From Lewinellaceae bacterium (GTDB lineage: Bacteria > Bacteroidota > Bacteroidia > Chitinophagales > Saprospiraceae), in NCBI GenBank assembly GCA_020636315.1, contig JACJYA010000015.1, positions 124,001 to 188,000 on the forward strand: a stretch of 64,000 nucleotides of DNA. Direction: 5' to 3'. Of this stretch, positions 61,942 through 64,000 are shown one piece after another (positions within the stretch are counted from its first letter, which is position 1; every line of letters starts with the position of its first letter). The position numbers were made by a program, and so were the translations under genes. The notes below the pieces were generated by a model that made no database searches, was not told where the DNA came from, and saw only the letters and a list, made by a program, of their open reading frames with translations.

Positions 61942-62520
61942 TCAGTTCTTTACGAACTTTTTGATCTTCTTATCACCGATCCATACCACCTCGTTCGTTT
62001 CGAGGTTGGTCAGTTCCATATCTATCTGATAATAGATGACCTTCTTGCGCTTGTAGGCATCCATGATCGAATTGATCGACCCCTGCAGCATATAGTCGGC
62101 CCCGATCTCAAGGCCCCATTGTTTCATAGTGGACTGAGAAGCATTGTTCTGCTGGTCGGCCCGCTCGCGGCGGATCTGCTCGCGTTTCTCGCCCCCCTGC
62201 ACCAGGCGTACACGGCCGCTTTGGATGAAGGCTTTCTCCAGCTCTTTGGTAAAAACTTCCGCCTCGATATGTTCATGGGATTTATTTTCCACCATACCGA
62301 CAATTACAACGGGCTCCTTACCGGTTTTGCTTACATGGCGTTCCAGCCAGGGCCTTCCCATGATCTCAGTGACGAGTTCGGCGGCGGTGAGGCGGGCGTC
62401 GGTATCATTCCAGCGGCCGCTGAGGTCAATGGTGGATTCGGTTTCAATACGCTGAACCTGGCGGTTACAGGCGAAGCCCAGGAAAAGGGCGAATAGCAGA
62501 AAAGGGATGAAAGGTTTCAT
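61942..62520 (-). CDS. LpoB-like lipoprotein (penicillin-binding protein activator family)
   Basis: 192 aa from the ATG at 62520, with lipobox LGFACNR. The body has the LpoB-type alpha/beta unit: DLSGRWNDTDARLTAAELVTEIM (in parts), PVVIVGMVENKSHEHIEAEVFTKELEKAFIQSG (in parts), EIGADYMLQGSINSIMDAYKRKKVIYYQIDMELTNLETNEVVWIGDKKIKKF (in parts). LpoB activates class A PBPs in Enterobacteria; in Bacteroidota the role is only inferred. It precedes the COG3014 gene by 154 bases. The alternative start at 62571 adds 17 polar residues. Confidence 0.78.
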   Translation of the reverse strand: MKPFIPFLLFALFLGFACNRQVQRIETESTIDLSGRWNDTDARLTAAELVTEIMGRPWLERHVSKTGKEPVVIVGMVENKSHEHIEAEVFTKELEKAFIQSGRVRLVQGGEKREQIRRERADQQNNASQSTMKQWGLEIGADYMLQGSINSIMDAYKRKKVIYYQIDMELTNLETNEVVWIGDKKIKKFVKN

Positions 62521-62652
62521 GTAGATTGGTTTTTGTTCGCTTTGGCCGGAAGAAACCCAGTGAGTACTCAAAAGGTGCTCACCAGCAATGCCCGCTCTGA
62601 AGGGCGGGTTCTCCAGCAGGTAAAATATCTTAAATTTTAGTTGACACCGGAT

Positions 62653-62964
62653 TTACCACCGGTACCCGTAGTAGTCATAAGGGTATCCAAAATAAAAGCG
62701 GCGGCTCCGGGCGCGTTCCAGTTTCAGCTGGCGGCGAAATTCGCGACGCTCCTCCCGGCGCTGCTGCCTGATGAGCAGAGGGTCGTAGGCTTCATAAGTC
62801 TTGTCGATAGTGGCGCCCATGCTGGCGGCATGGAGGCTGTCCACTTGTTTTTCATAAGCGAGGTAAGCTTCCCGGGCACGCGGGTTCTGATCGCTGGACT
62901 GAGCCGAAGCGATACCACAAAAAACAAGGGCTATTAACAGAGCGAGCAGGTATCCTTTTTTCAT
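62653..62964 (-). CDS. Small secreted protein of the LpoB/COG3014 cluster
   Basis: 103 aa. Signal peptide MKKGYLLALLIALVFCGIASA. The mature part is helical and highly basic (RQQRREERREFRRQLKLERARSRR, in parts) and ends with an aromatic repeat FYFGYPYDYYGYRW. It precedes the LpoB-like gene by 132 bases on the same strand, so it may be the first gene of the envelope unit. No family recognised. The basic helix and aromatic tail could bind nucleic acid or peptidoglycan/teichoic-like polyanions. Confidence 0.6.
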   Translation of the reverse strand: MKKGYLLALLIALVFCGIASAQSSDQNPRAREAYLAYEKQVDSLHAASMGATIDKTYEAYDPLLIRQQRREERREFRRQLKLERARSRRFYFGYPYDYYGYRW

Positions 62965-62981
62965 AGCTTAAACTTTTTTAT

Positions 62982-63093
62982 CCGTTTGACAAACGGCAGG
63001 GCCAGCCGGCCGCACATAAGACAGTTTCAATTGCCCTTTCAAGTTATATTAGTTATTATTAGAACGCCAGCCATTTAACGTCCGTTTAACGGA
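62982..63093. promoter_or_regulatory. Two related short palindromes in a divergent promoter region
   Basis: CCGTTTG-A-CAAACGG at 62982-62996 and TCCGTT-T-AACGGA at 63081-63093 share the CCGTTT core in both arms and are 85 bases apart, between the divergent small secreted gene and polA. They resemble binding sites for a dimeric regulator. No regulator gene is adjacent. Confidence 0.4.
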
Positions 63094-63252
63094 ATGAGGT
63101 GTTATTTAATAGAATGATAACAAGAAAGGAAGGGGAGGTTGATCCTCGTTTTCAAAAGTAGTCGCCTCTGCTGTGAAAACAGGATGCCGCCAGTCCTTCA
63201 AACCCCAAAAATTCCCTATTTTCACCGCATTACCAAAAGCAAAAAATCACCC

Positions 63253-64000
63253 ATGCCTGAAGATAAAAGACTATTCCTTCTCGACGGCCACGCCCTCATG
63301 TACCGGGCGCATTTTGCGTTCATCGGCCGGCCGCTCATCAACTCCAAAGGGGTGAACACTTCGGCGGCCATGGGGTTTACGCGTACATTGTGGGACCTGA
63401 TGAGCTCCCAGAAACCCACCCACATTGCCGTGGCGTTCGATCTTTCAACCCCTACCTTCCGGCACGAGATGTACGAACCCTATAAGGCCAACCGGGAAGA
63501 CCAGCCGGAAGACATTACTGTAGCCATGCCCTATATCGAGGCGATCATTAAGGCCTTTAAAATTCCCGTGGTCACCGTTGACGGCTATGAGGCGGATGAT
63601 GTCATCGGGACTCTTGCCAAACAGGCGGCCGAAGACAGTTATACCGTTTATATGGTTACCCCGGACAAGGACTTCGGGCAGTTGGTAACCGATAAGGTCT
63701 TCCTTTACAAGCCTTCCCGACAAGGCAACGGCGTAGAGATCATGGGGGTACAGGAGATACTGGACAAGTGGGGCATTAAGCGGGTGGAGCAGGTGATCGA
63801 CATGCTGGGCCTGCAGGGGGACAGTGTTGACAACATTCCGGGCATACCGGGCATTGGCCCCAAAACGGCCGCCAAGCTGCTGGAACAATACGATTCCATT
63901 GAAAGCCTTATCGAACATGCCGACGAGCTGAAAGGTAAGCAGCAGGAAAGGGTTAAGGAATTCAGCGAGCAGGCCATTCTGTCCAAAAAGCTGGCCACCA
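63253..64000 (+). CDS. polA: DNA polymerase I, N-terminal part (cut by window edge)
   Basis: From the ATG at 63253, 249 codons reach the window end without a stop. The translated part is the 5'-3' exonuclease domain: LFLLDGHALMYRAHFAF, AVAFDLSTPTFRHEMYEPYKANRE (in parts), GYEADDVIGTLAK, VYMVTPDKDFGQLV, and the helix-hairpin-helix GLQGDSVDNIPGIPGIGPKTAAKLL (in parts). These carry the conserved acidic and basic residues of the flap nuclease. The polymerase part would follow outside. Replication-repair housekeeping gene; start chosen by the usual length of the lead before the first motif. Confidence 0.96.
   Translation, partial: MPEDKRLFLLDGHALMYRAHFAFIGRPLINSKGVNTSAAMGFTRTLWDLMSSQKPTHIAVAFDLSTPTFRHEMYEPYKANREDQPEDITVAMPYIEAIIKAFKIPVVTVDGYEADDVIGTLAKQAAEDSYTVYMVTPDKDFGQLVTDKVFLYKPSRQGNGVEIMGVQEILDKWGIKRVEQVIDMLGLQGDSVDNIPGIPGIGPKTAAKLLEQYDSIESLIEHADELKGKQQERVKEFSEQAILSKKLAT

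Noticed and set aside
1..64000. tRNA, rRNA and riboswitch genes
   Set aside because: I recognised no cloverleaf with CCA end, no conserved rRNA segments and no known riboswitch core; a dedicated search (tRNAscan-SE, Infernal) would be decisive.

Overview
The window comes from a Bacteroidota chromosome, most likely a Saprospiria-type (Lewinella/Phaeodactylibacter-like) marine bacterium. The signs are secreted proteins ending in type IX secretion sorting domains (the C-terminus of the 7132-10671 and 47965-51507 genes), SprB-type repeats, a promoter motif of the Bacteroidota form (TAnnTTTG with an upstream TTG), very large sensors built from Reg_prop propellers plus a Y_Y_Y domain, LytTR regulators, and few purine-rich ribosome binding sites. 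I place it from protein families only; no rRNA or tRNA gene was recognised.

Layout. 1-6605 (mostly minus strand): start of an ECF sigma factor, an outer-membrane barrel, a CorC/HlyC protein and lptC, a Tat-exported sugar-isomerase-like protein, pth, dapD and a metallophosphoesterase. 7132-15362 (plus): a large secreted reprolysin-type protease, then a three-gene 2-oxoacid:acceptor oxidoreductase operon whose first gene fuses gamma subunit, GltD-like flavoprotein and ferredoxin. 15606-16478: a DUF1080 lipoprotein. 16483-27578 is an accessory block: a DUF433/DUF5615 toxin-antitoxin-like pair, a nucleoid-associated (NdpA-type) protein, an AlbA_2/ParA gene pair, a lipocalin-like protein, and a four-gene SMC/Toprim/kleisin/KITE operon. 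27492-40496: a CaCA exchanger, two paralogous FtsX/MacB permeases separated by a MITE-like element, a CBS protein, a 1553-residue hybrid kinase ending in a nucleotide cyclase, an EEP-family phosphodiesterase-like protein and a ferredoxin-cyclase-globin fusion. 40851-52522: a LytTR two-component pair, a PLP decarboxylase, a DUF819 membrane protein, a subtilase whose signal peptide is out of frame at a C8 tract, and a lipoprotein. 52816-64000: AmmeMemoRadiSam genes, an NTF2-like protein, a SWIM/SNF2 helicase, a DUF900 hydrolase, a COG3014/LpoB-like envelope cluster and the start of polA.

The strongest candidate for an undescribed system is 22290-27578. Four overlapping genes encode an SMC-type ATPase (900 aa), a short Toprim protein resembling JetD/MksG (267 aa), a MukF/JetA-like kleisin (407 aa) and a MukE/JetB-like KITE protein (207 aa). 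All four parts of a Wadjet/MksBEFG anti-plasmid condensin seem to be present, but in the order C-D-A-B instead of A-B-C-D, and the nuclease is unusually small. The family calls for the last three rest on motifs and fold-like patterns read by eye, not on searches.

Other points of interest: the AlbA_2/GHKL-ParA two-gene unit; two multidomain class III cyclases within 8 kb, one carrying a [2Fe-2S] domain and a globin; a likely phase-variable poly-C tract in a secreted protease; and a 173-bp foldback element between the duplicated permeases.
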